Assembly (NCBI GenBank): GCA_040385825.1
Contig: JAZKGQ010000002.1
Span: 282,870 to 346,869 of the forward strand
Source of the DNA: JANNNF01 sp040385825
Lineage (GTDB): Bacteria; Pseudomonadota; Alphaproteobacteria; Rhodobacterales; Rhodobacteraceae
Direction of reading: 5' to 3'
DNA length: 64,000 bases
Shown: piece by piece, positions 35,367 to 43,244 of the stretch
Layout: each line of letters begins with the position of its first letter
Numbering within the stretch: the stretch's first letter is position 1
The notes under the pieces: generated by a model
Seen by the model: the letters and a program-made list of their open reading frames with translations, nothing else
Told to the model about the DNA's origin: nothing
Database searches by the model: none
Position numbers and translations under genes: made by a program

Positions 35367-36335
35367 ATGGCCCTAGAAGATGCCAAATCGCAGGTAGACA
35401 CCGCCTTCACCCGCCCCGGCCTGCGCGGTTACGCGTTTGAGAACGCCTTTGGCGGCGCGACCTCGTTCCTGCGCCGCAGCTATACCAAAGACCTGACCGG
35501 GGTGGATCTTGCCATCACCGGCGTCCCGTTCGATCAGGCCGTGACCCACCGCAGCGGCACCCGGTTCGGCCCGCGTGCCATCCGCGAGGCGTCCAGCCTG
35601 ATGCCCTATGACCCGCCCTATGGCTGGCCCACCAACCCGTTGGAGGAGATGGCCATTGTCGATTACGGCGATCTGGCCTTCGATTATGCAAAGGTCAGCG
35701 ATTTTCCCGAAACTCTGACGGCGCATATCCGCACCATCCTTGCCGCAGGGGCAGGCACCATCACCCTTGGCGGCGATCACTACATCACCTTTCCCATCCT
35801 CAAAGCCTATGCCGAGAAGTACGGTCCCCTTGGCGTGATCCATTTCGACGCCCATTCCGACCTGTGGCCCGATGATGACCTGACCCGCATCGACCATGGC
35901 ACCATGCTGTACAAGGCGGTGAAGACCGGGCTGGTCGACCCCGCGCGGTCGGTGCAGATCGGCATTCGCACCACCACCGAAGACTACCTCGGCGTCCATG
36001 TCATCGACGCGCGCGAGGTGCATGAGAAAGGCGTGGCCGCAGCGGTGGCACGCGCAAAAGAGATCGTCGGCAGCCAGCCCACCTATGTCACCTTCGACAT
36101 CGACTGCCTCGACCCCTCAGCCGCACCCGGCACCGGCACCCCGGTCTGGGGCGGCCTGCATGCGTGGCAGGCGGCGGCGGCCCTGCGCGACCTTGCGGGC
36201 ATCACCATGATCGGCGGCGATGTTGTCGAAGTCTCGCCGCCCTATGACACCACCGGGGCCACGGCGATTGCGGGCGCGCATGTCGCATATGAGCTGATTT
36301 GCCTTTACCATTGGGCCAAAACCCGCGCCAAGTAG
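35367..36335 (+). CDS. speB: Agmatinase (ureohydrolase family)
   Basis: This 322-residue enzyme hydrolyses agmatine to putrescine and urea. The manganese-binding signatures are complete: GGDHYITFP near residue 134, HFDAHSDLW near 157 and FDIDCLDPSAAPGTGTP near 243, followed by GDVVEVSPPYDTTGATAI. Related guanidinobutyrase or other guanidine-hydrolase activity cannot be excluded. The DUF1499 gene follows after 4 bp. Confidence 0.9.
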   Translation: MALEDAKSQVDTAFTRPGLRGYAFENAFGGATSFLRRSYTKDLTGVDLAITGVPFDQAVTHRSGTRFGPRAIREASSLMPYDPPYGWPTNPLEEMAIVDYGDLAFDYAKVSDFPETLTAHIRTILAAGAGTITLGGDHYITFPILKAYAEKYGPLGVIHFDAHSDLWPDDDLTRIDHGTMLYKAVKTGLVDPARSVQIGIRTTTEDYLGVHVIDAREVHEKGVAAAVARAKEIVGSQPTYVTFDIDCLDPSAAPGTGTPVWGGLHAWQAAAALRDLAGITMIGGDVVEVSPPYDTTGATAIAGAHVAYELICLYHWAKTRAK

Positions 36336-36339
36336 CGCC

Positions 36340-36807
36340 ATGAAACGAACGGTCAGAACCATGAGCCTCGCCCTTGCCTTCGGCATCATCGCGATGCTTG
36401 GTCTGACCGCCTTCATCAGGCTGGCCCCGGTGAACCTGCCCGACTGGCACCAGCCGCTGCCTGCGGCCAGCCCTGCCAGCCTTGATTGCCCCGCCACCGT
36501 TCAGACGGCCCGTGGCAGCGCCAGCGCGGCCTGCCTGTTTGCCGATGCGCCGCCGGCCCTGCTGGCCCGGCTCAACACCGCAGCCCTTGCCACCCCCCGC
36601 ACCACCCTTGTCGCAGGCAGCCCGGCCGAGGGCCTGATGACATGGGAAACCCGCTCGGCGATCTGGGGCTTCCCCGACTATACCACGGCGCAGGCCACCG
36701 CCACCCCGCAAGGTACCCGGCTCGACCTCTCTGCCCGGCTGCGCTTTGGCGGCTATGACTTTGGCGTCAACGCGGCCTGGCTGACAGACTGGCTCGCCCG
36801 GCTCTGA
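36340..36807 (+). CDS. DUF1499 family membrane-anchored protein
   Basis: This 155-residue protein has one N-terminal membrane or signal segment (residues 8-25). The DUF1499 core, PRTTLVAGSPAEGLMTWETRSAIWGFPDY, spans about 85-115. The family is common in Rhodobacterales and has no known function. It lies 4 bp after speB and is probably co-transcribed. Confidence 0.8.
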   Translation: MKRTVRTMSLALAFGIIAMLGLTAFIRLAPVNLPDWHQPLPAASPASLDCPATVQTARGSASAACLFADAPPALLARLNTAALATPRTTLVAGSPAEGLMTWETRSAIWGFPDYTTAQATATPQGTRLDLSARLRFGGYDFGVNAAWLTDWLARL

Positions 36808-36809
36808 TC

Positions 36810-36842
36810 CATTCGCACTGGCCCAGATATCCTCGGGGGGCG
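36810..36842 (-). repeat. Dispersed intergenic element, copy G
   Basis: On the minus strand, a C-rich run is followed by GAGGATATCTGGGCCAGTG and CGAATG. It is a diverged member with ATATC in place of ATATT. It lies between the DUF1499 gene and prfA, antisense to both. Confidence 0.5.
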
Positions 36843-36942
36843 TAATTGGTGTCGCCCTCGGTCCAGGAACCGATGGTCGGGCGGCAGCGCCCCGGCGCTA
36901 TCCACCCTTGACCACGCATGGCATCCGCGCCAAACCCCAGCC

Positions 36943-37998
36943 ATGGTCCCACTTGATACCCTTGCCCAGATCACCCAACGCTTCGAGTATCTCGAAGCGC
37001 AACTGAACGCAGGCGCCTCGCCTGCCGACATCGCCCGCATCAGCCGCGAATATTCCGACCTCAAACCCGTGGCGGATGACATCGCCGCCTACCGCGCCGC
37101 GCTGGACGATCTGGCGCAGGCCGAAATCCTGCTGGCCGACCCCGAGATGAAGGCGCTGGCCGAGGAGGAGATTCCCGTTCTCAAGGCCCGCATCCCCGAA
37201 ATGGAACAGGCGCTGCGGCTGGCCCTGCTGCCCAAGGATGCCGCCGACGCCCGCCCCGCCATTCTGGAAATCCGCCCCGGCACGGGGGGGGATGAGGCCG
37301 CCCTGTTCGCGGCAGACCTGTTGCGCATGTACCAACGCTATGCCGAAGGGCAGGGCTGGAGCTTTGAAATTCTGGAACAGCAGGACTCTGATCTGGGCGG
37401 CATCAAGGATGTGTCGGTCCACATCGCCGGGGCGGGCGTGTTTTCCAAACTGAAGTTCGAGTCCGGCGTTCACCGGGTGCAGCGGGTGCCCACCACCGAA
37501 ACCCAGGGCCGCGTCCACACCTCGGCCGCCACCGTGGCCGTGCTGCCCGAGGCCGAAGAGGTTGATCTGGTGATCCCGGCCTCTGACCTGCGGATAGATA
37601 CCATGCGCGCCAGCGGCGCGGGTGGCCAGCACGTCAACACCACCGATTCCGCCGTGCGCATCACCCACCTGCCGACCGGTATGATCGTGGTGTCGGCGCA
37701 GAAATCGCAGCACCGCAACAAGGAAATCGCCATGCAGGTGCTGCGCGCCCGCCTGTTCGATCTGGAACGTGAAAAGGTCGACAATGCCCGCGCCGCCGAC
37801 CGCAAGGCACAGGTCGGGTCGGGTGATCGGTCCGAACGCATCCGCACCTACAACTTCCCGCAGGGCCGGATGACCGACCACCGCATCAACCTGACGCTGT
37901 ATTCGCTGGCGCAGATCATGGCGGGCGATATCGGTGCCGTGGTCGAGGCGCTGGTGGCGCATGATCAGGCGACCAGACTGGCCGAGATGGAAGGATGA
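36943..37998 (+). CDS. prfA: Peptide chain release factor 1
   Basis: This 351-residue factor recognises UAA and UAG. The catalytic GGQ loop is in RASGAGGQHVNTTDSAVRI near residue 228, and the domain order (N-terminal helices, RPGTGGDEAALFA near 112, C-terminal HRNKEIAMQ) is standard. The ribosome-binding site is weak. It overlaps prmC by ATGA, coupling synthesis of the factor with its methyltransferase. Confidence 0.97.
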   Translation: MVPLDTLAQITQRFEYLEAQLNAGASPADIARISREYSDLKPVADDIAAYRAALDDLAQAEILLADPEMKALAEEEIPVLKARIPEMEQALRLALLPKDAADARPAILEIRPGTGGDEAALFAADLLRMYQRYAEGQGWSFEILEQQDSDLGGIKDVSVHIAGAGVFSKLKFESGVHRVQRVPTTETQGRVHTSAATVAVLPEAEEVDLVIPASDLRIDTMRASGAGGQHVNTTDSAVRITHLPTGMIVVSAQKSQHRNKEIAMQVLRARLFDLEREKVDNARAADRKAQVGSGDRSERIRTYNFPQGRMTDHRINLTLYSLAQIMAGDIGAVVEALVAHDQATRLAEMEG

Positions 37999-38828
37999 CA
38001 ACCGGCAGCAACGCCCTGCGCGCAGCCATCCCCCTGCTGCGCGATGCAGGCATTCCCGATGCCGCCCGCGATGCCCGCCTGCTGCTGGCGCATGCCATGG
38101 GCATCGGCTCTGACCGTCTGACCCTGCATCTGCCCGATGATCTGGCACCCGAGGCAGTAACCCGATTTCACGCGGCCATCGCCGCGCGCGCCGCCCGTCA
38201 GCCGCTGTCGCAGATCACCGGGCAGCGGCTGTTCTGGGGCCGCAGCTTTCGCGTGACCGCCGATGTGCTGGACCCGCGCCCCGAAACCGAACTGCTGGTG
38301 CAGACCGCCCTTCTGGCCCCATTTTCCACCATGCTGGACCTTGGCACCGGGTCGGGCTGCATCTTGCTGTCCTGCCTTGCCGACCGGCCTGCGGCCCAGG
38401 GTCTGGGCACCGACCTGTCCCCCGCCGCCCTTGCCGTGGCACAGTCCAATGCCGATGCGCTGGCCCTGCCGCAGGCCCGCTTTGCCCGGTCAGACTGGTT
38501 TGCCGCCGTCACGGGCACCTATGACCTGATCACCTCGAACCCGCCCTATATCGCCGCGGCCGAGATGGCGGCCCTGTCGCCCGAAGTGCGCCGCCATGAA
38601 CCGCACATGGCGCTGACACCGGGGGGCGACGGGCTTGACGCCTACCGTGCCATTGCACGCGGGGCAGGGGCGCATCTTGTGCCGGGCGGGCGGTTGCTGC
38701 TGGAAATCGGCCCCACCCAAAGCGCCGCGGTCTGCGCGCTGCTGGCCGCTGCCGGCCTGCCGAGGGCGCAAACCCTGACCGACCTTGATGGCCGTGACCG
38801 TGTGGTTGCGGTGACGAAAGCCGTTTGA
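37995..38828 (+). CDS. prmC: Release factor glutamine methyltransferase
   Basis: This 277-residue SAM enzyme methylates the GGQ glutamine of release factors. The SAM site LDLGTGSGCILLSCLADRP is near residue 113, and the diagnostic glutamine-binding motif SNPPYI near 178. RPETELLV near 94 is also conserved. It is translationally coupled to prfA. Confidence 0.95.
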   Translation: MTTGSNALRAAIPLLRDAGIPDAARDARLLLAHAMGIGSDRLTLHLPDDLAPEAVTRFHAAIAARAARQPLSQITGQRLFWGRSFRVTADVLDPRPETELLVQTALLAPFSTMLDLGTGSGCILLSCLADRPAAQGLGTDLSPAALAVAQSNADALALPQARFARSDWFAAVTGTYDLITSNPPYIAAAEMAALSPEVRRHEPHMALTPGGDGLDAYRAIARGAGAHLVPGGRLLLEIGPTQSAAVCALLAAAGLPRAQTLTDLDGRDRVVAVTKAV

Positions 38829-39059
38829 ATCTGGCCCCTCGTGCCACAAAACCCGCGTAATCCCGCCGGTCCTGCCAGAATCGGCTTGTCAGACTGCGCG
38901 CGCCATGGTTATTCGATGCCATGTGACGACGGCTGGGAAGGGCATTGACCGCCACCCCCACCCCGCATGTAAACCCGATCTTGCCAGACCGCCCCTTTCG
39001 GGCTTTGCGCGACAGGCGCGCAGGTCACGGCCAACCGATCATCTGGATCAAAGGACAAG

Positions 39060-40064
39060 ATGCGCTCTTCCAAGTCCCGTTCGCGTTCGAAAACGAACCG
39101 CCCGCGCACCCTCGGCAACATCATCAACCGCGTCTTCGACAGCTCCGGCCCCGAAGGCAAGGTGCGCGGCACGCCGCAGCAGATCATCGAGAAGTATCAG
39201 CAGCTGGCGCGCGATGCGCAACTGTCCAACGACCGCGTGGCCTGCGAGAATTTCTTGCAGCACGCCGAACATTACACCCGGCTTCTGGGCGAGGCCACGC
39301 GTGAGATGGCCGCCGAACAAGAGGCCCGCCAGATGCAGGATCGCCAGCAGGGCGGCCAGCAGTACGGAAACGGCAACCAGAATGGCGGCCAGAACGGCAA
39401 TAATAATGGTGGGCAAAATGGGGGCCAGTACGGCAACCAGAACGCCAATCCGCGCAATGACCAGAACAATCAGCGCAACGACCGCGACGGCTATCGTGAC
39501 CGCGCGGATACCCGCCCCGATGCCCGCAGCCAAGACAATCGCGGTGAAAACCGCAGCGAAAACCGCACCGATACCCGCCCGGAATTCCGCCCCGAACGGC
39601 CCGAGTTTCGCAGCGACTACCGTGATCCCGCGACCGAGGAACAGCCCTTCCCGGTGCAGGTGATCGACCCGCGCGCTGGCGACGATGACAACGGGCTGGT
39701 GGAAACGCCGGAAACCCGCAACCGTGCGCCCGCGCCGCAAACCAATGATGCACCCCGTGAACAGGCGTCCCGTGAACAGGCCCCGCGCCCGCCGCGCAAC
39801 GAACAGCGCCCCGAAGGCGACCGCCGCGAACGGCGCGACCGCACCGACCGAGGCACCGACCGTGGCCCCAAGCCCGAGTCCGCAAAGCTCGCCCCCGTGG
39901 CCGAGCAGGCGGCAGAAATGCCGGCAGAAAAACCCGCCGCAAAGCCCAGCACCGAGGCCACGGCCGAGCCGCGCAAGACCCGTGCCCCCCGCAAGCCCCG
40001 GCCCGAGGCCAAGGCCGACGACGCGCCCAAGCCCGACGCTGGCCCGCGCGAAGCCGCCGAATAA
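39060..40064 (+). CDS. DUF4167 domain protein with long disordered tail
   Basis: This 334-residue protein has a conserved N-terminal DUF4167 region (residues 1-85), including RTLGNIINRVFDSSGPEGKVRG and ENFLQHAEHYTRLL. The rest is low-complexity: Q/N/G-rich at about 95-150, R/D/E-rich at 150-280 and A/K/P-rich to the end. The composition suggests an intrinsically disordered, possibly RNA-binding protein; the function is unknown. AAAGGACAAG precedes the ATG. A strong terminator follows. Confidence 0.85.
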   Translation: MRSSKSRSRSKTNRPRTLGNIINRVFDSSGPEGKVRGTPQQIIEKYQQLARDAQLSNDRVACENFLQHAEHYTRLLGEATREMAAEQEARQMQDRQQGGQQYGNGNQNGGQNGNNNGGQNGGQYGNQNANPRNDQNNQRNDRDGYRDRADTRPDARSQDNRGENRSENRTDTRPEFRPERPEFRSDYRDPATEEQPFPVQVIDPRAGDDDNGLVETPETRNRAPAPQTNDAPREQASREQAPRPPRNEQRPEGDRRERRDRTDRGTDRGPKPESAKLAPVAEQAAEMPAEKPAAKPSTEATAEPRKTRAPRKPRPEAKADDAPKPDAGPREAAE

Positions 40065-40086
40065 CCGGCTGAACACCTGATCTGCC

Positions 40087-40119
40087 AAAACCCGTGCCCC
40101 TGAAACGGCGCGGGTTTTT
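40087..40119. terminator. Bidirectional intrinsic terminator
   Basis: AAAACCCG pairs with CGGGTTTT around an inner GCC/GGC stem, and the plus-strand side ends in TTTTTC. It lies between the convergent DUF4167 and rsmA genes and suits both strands. Confidence 0.75.
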
Positions 40120-40121
40120 CG

Positions 40122-40982
40122 TTACCCCTTGGCCAGTTCGCGCGCCAGCGCGCAGAACCCCTCCAGCGAAATCTCCTCGGCCCGTGCGGTCGGCAACAAC
40201 CCCGCCGCCACGATCCGTTCCTCGATACCCGCGCCCATGCCCTTCAGGCTGGACCGCAGCATCTTGCGCCGCTGGCCAAAGGCCATCGCGGTCAGCCGCT
40301 GCAACATTGCCTCGTCCGCCGGAAACCGGGGTTCGGCCAGCCGGGTCAGATGCACCACCGCCGAATGCACCTTGGGCGCAGGGGTAAAGGCCTCGGGGGG
40401 CAGGTGCATCACGATCTTCGCATCGCAGCGCCATTGCGCCAGTATCGCCAGCCGCCCGTAGTGATCGCCACGGGGTTTGGCCACGATGCGCTCGGCCACC
40501 TCTTTCTGGAACATCAGGGTCAGGCTGTCCCAGAACGGCGGCCAGATTTTCGGTGTCAGCCAGCGGATCAGCAGTTCGGTGCCCACGTTATAGGGCAGGT
40601 TCGCCACCACCTTGATCGGGGCGGTCAGATGGGCGGCGGCGTCCAGATCCAGCGCGTCGCCCATCATGATCTGCAACCGCCCCGGATAGACGGCGGCAAT
40701 CTGTTCCAGTGCCGGCAGGCAGCGCGCGTCCTTTTCCACGCACAGCACCCGCCGTGCGCCTTCGACCAGCAGCCCGCGCGTCAGACCGCCGGGGCCGGGA
40801 CCGACCTCCAGAACATCATGCCCGGCCAGATCGCCCGCAGACCGGGCAATCTTGGCGGTCAGGTTCAGGTCCAGCAGAAAGTTCTGCCCCAACTGCCGCT
40901 TTGCCACCAGATCATGCGCGACAATCACCTCGCGCAGCGTCGGCAGCCCATCAATCGTGCCCAAAATTCCACCCGCTTTCAT
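40122..40982 (-). CDS. rsmA: 16S rRNA (adenine1518-N6/adenine1519-N6)-dimethyltransferase
   Basis: This protein of 280-286 residues dimethylates two adjacent adenines near the 3' end of 16S rRNA. KRQLGQNFLLDLNLTAKI, VLEVGPGPGGLT and VVANLPYNVGTELL (SAM site and NLPY catalytic motif) are intact. The ATG at 40982 is the tail of repeat copy E and has no clear ribosome-binding site; a TTG at 40964 preceded by GGTGGA may be the real start. It is the last gene of the LPS/outer-membrane block. Confidence 0.93.
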   Translation of the reverse strand: MKAGGILGTIDGLPTLREVIVAHDLVAKRQLGQNFLLDLNLTAKIARSAGDLAGHDVLEVGPGPGGLTRGLLVEGARRVLCVEKDARCLPALEQIAAVYPGRLQIMMGDALDLDAAAHLTAPIKVVANLPYNVGTELLIRWLTPKIWPPFWDSLTLMFQKEVAERIVAKPRGDHYGRLAILAQWRCDAKIVMHLPPEAFTPAPKVHSAVVHLTRLAEPRFPADEAMLQRLTAMAFGQRRKMLRSSLKGMGAGIEERIVAAGLLPTARAEEISLEGFCALARELAKG

Positions 40983-41028
40983 ACTGGCGCAAATATCCCA
41001 CGGGGGGCGGGGGTGTGAAACCCCCGCT
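40978..41028 (-). repeat. Dispersed intergenic element, copy E, overlapping the rsmA start
   Basis: On the minus strand a hairpin (GCGGGGGT/ACCCCCGC, 5-nt loop) is followed by a C-rich run, GTGGGATATTTGCGCCAGT and ATGAAA. The final ATG is the first in-frame ATG of rsmA. The hairpin segment GGTGTGAAACCCCCG is shared with the copy D region. Confidence 0.65.
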
Positions 41029-41034
41029 CCGCCC

Positions 41035-41988
41035 TTACCGCCTGCGCGCCATCTCATCCGCCATCCGCAGCGCCGCAATCAGGCTGGACGGGTCGGCCAC
41101 GCCTTGCCCCGCAATCTCGAACGCCGTGCCATGATCGGGCGAGGTGCGCACGAAGGGCAACCCGAGCGTCACATTGACCCCACCCGCGAAATCGATCGTC
41201 TTGACCGGAATCAGCGCCTGATCGTGATACATGCAGACCGCCGCGTCATAGCCCGCCCGCGCCGCCGCATGGAACATGGTGTCGGCCGAGGCCGGACCCC
41301 GGATCGCCATGCCATCCGCCGCAAGCCGCGCCACCACGGGGGCGATGACCTGCATGTCTTCAAACCCCATGGCCCCGCCTTCGCCTGCATGCGGGTTCAG
41401 CCCCGCCACCATCAGGCGCGGGCGGGCAATGCCGAAATCGGCGATCAGCGCGGCATGGGTGATGCGGATGGTGTCTTCCAGCAGTCCGGCGGTCAGCGCC
41501 CCCGGCACCTGCGACAGCGGAATATGGATCGTCACCGGCACCACCCGCAGATCCGGGCAGGCCAGCATCATCACCACCCGGTCCACCCCGGCCAGATGCG
41601 CCAGAAATTCGGTATGGCCGGGAAAGGCAAAGCCCGCGCCGTCCTTCAGCGCCTTCTTGTGGATGGGGGCGGTGCAGACCGCGCGGGCCTGACCCGCCTG
41701 CACCAGGCCTACCGCCCGCGCGATCACCTCGATCACACCCGCCGCGTTGCGCGGGTCGGGCCGGCCGGGCAGGGCAGGGGCGGCAAAGCGGTGCGCCAGC
41801 ACCGGCAACACGCCTGGCGGCACATCGCGCGCGCGTGACAGGTCTGCCAGTTCGGCCACGGCAGTTCCGGCAGGCAGATGCGTGGGGTCGCCCAGCCAGA
41901 CGAACGGCACATGCGCCGCAAGCGCCTTGACCGCCAGTTCCGGGCCGATGCCGGAGGGTTCGCCACAGGTCAGAAGGATCGGCTGCAT
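41035..41988 (-). CDS. pdxA: 4-hydroxythreonine-4-phosphate dehydrogenase
   Basis: This 317-residue NAD-dependent enzyme works in pyridoxal phosphate synthesis. TCGEPSGIGPELAVKAL at residues 7-23, NPHAGEGGAMGFED near 210, MYHDQALIPVKTIDF near 262 and SPDHGTAFEIAGQGVADPSS near 287 are the metal and substrate sites. Its ATG shares one base with the surA stop. pdxA between surA and rsmA is the usual proteobacterial order. Confidence 0.95.
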   Translation of the reverse strand: MQPILLTCGEPSGIGPELAVKALAAHVPFVWLGDPTHLPAGTAVAELADLSRARDVPPGVLPVLAHRFAAPALPGRPDPRNAAGVIEVIARAVGLVQAGQARAVCTAPIHKKALKDGAGFAFPGHTEFLAHLAGVDRVVMMLACPDLRVVPVTIHIPLSQVPGALTAGLLEDTIRITHAALIADFGIARPRLMVAGLNPHAGEGGAMGFEDMQVIAPVVARLAADGMAIRGPASADTMFHAAARAGYDAAVCMYHDQALIPVKTIDFAGGVNVTLGLPFVRTSPDHGTAFEIAGQGVADPSSLIAALRMADEMARRR

Positions 41989-43226
41989 CACGGCGCGCGG
42001 ATGATGGCGGCGGCGCGCAGCTCCTCAAGATAGGCTTCCGACAGGCCTTCCAGCTTGCGGTTCAACAGGTTGCCCCGCACTGCATCGCGCGCAATCGGTT
42101 CTTCCAGCACTGGGGCGCGGTTGCACAGCATCAGGATCATCCGCCCGGTGCCGCTGCTCAGCGCGGCCGACATCTCGCCCGCGTCCAGCTTGGCCAGTTC
42201 CAGCCCGATGTCCTGCGGAATTTCGCCCATCGGTCTGGTTTCGATCACCAGTTGTTCCGCCGGCAGGCCCTTGGTCAGGCCATAAAGGTCCATGCAGGCA
42301 TCGGCCCCGGCGCGGATGCGCGCCACTTCGGCAGGGTCGTTCGGGATCACCAGCCGGGCATATTCCACCGTGACCGAGGCCGGTTTGGCGGCCGTATCCA
42401 CCGCAATCTCGCGCATCTGGAACAGCACGACCGCGCCGGGCACGAACACCGGTTCCGACACTTGCCCCACGTTCAGCGCCAGCACATAGGGCGCGATCTG
42501 CGGCGGCAGGTTGGACAGCGGCATCCAGTCCAGCCGCCCGCCCGCCCCGGCGGTGGGTGACCGTGAATGCTGCCGGGCGGCGGCGGCAAAGGCACCTTCG
42601 CTGGCGATCTGGTCGGAAAGTTGCGCGGCCAGCGCCGCGGCCTCGCCCTGATCGCCCGGACCCATCGGGATCACCAGTTCCGACAACAGCACCCGCAGCG
42701 GCTTTTCCCGCGCGACCGATGCGATGGCGCGGTCGATCTCGGCCTCGCTGACCGTCACCGACGACTGATAGCGCGCCCGCACCGCATTGCGCCAGATCTG
42801 CCCCGAGGTCACGAAATCGCGGAAGGTGGCAGCCTCGACCCCCGATTGCGCCAGAGCCGCGACAAATTCTTCGGACGACAGGTTGGCGCGGGACGCAAAC
42901 TCGGTCATCGCGGCCTCGACTTCCTCGGGCGTCAGGCTCAGGCCCAGACGTTCGGCCTCGGTCAGGCGCAGGCGGTCATCGGTCAGCGCGCTCAGCGCCT
43001 CGGCCATCGGGTCGACGGGGGCGTTCAGCAGTTTCAGAAACAGCGCGCGCTGTACCACTTCGTATTGCGTGATCACCCGGTCATTGACCACCAGCCGGGG
43101 GGCAAACAGGTTGCCATCGGTGGGGATGCCCGCCTCGGCCTGGGTCTGGGCCATGGCAGGCGCCATGACGCCGCCCGCCGTAAAGCCAAGCAGGGCCAGC
43201 GCCACGAAAAGAGAAGGTGTCTTCAT
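41988..43226 (-). CDS. surA: SurA-like periplasmic peptidyl-prolyl isomerase/chaperone
   Basis: This 412-residue protein has a signal peptide at about 1-26 (APAMAQ). The N-terminal chaperone region starts with LVVNDRVITQYEVVQRALF, and a parvulin-type domain lies at about 170-285 (LSELVIPMGP to LNVGQVSEPV). It escorts outer-membrane proteins, including LptD, encoded just upstream. It overlaps pdxA by one base and follows lptD after 18 bp. Confidence 0.9.
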   Translation of the reverse strand: MKTPSLFVALALLGFTAGGVMAPAMAQTQAEAGIPTDGNLFAPRLVVNDRVITQYEVVQRALFLKLLNAPVDPMAEALSALTDDRLRLTEAERLGLSLTPEEVEAAMTEFASRANLSSEEFVAALAQSGVEAATFRDFVTSGQIWRNAVRARYQSSVTVSEAEIDRAIASVAREKPLRVLLSELVIPMGPGDQGEAAALAAQLSDQIASEGAFAAAARQHSRSPTAGAGGRLDWMPLSNLPPQIAPYVLALNVGQVSEPVFVPGAVVLFQMREIAVDTAAKPASVTVEYARLVIPNDPAEVARIRAGADACMDLYGLTKGLPAEQLVIETRPMGEIPQDIGLELAKLDAGEMSAALSSGTGRMILMLCNRAPVLEEPIARDAVRGNLLNRKLEGLSEAYLEELRAAAIIRAP

Positions 43227-43244
43227 ACCAGCTTACGCCTTGTT

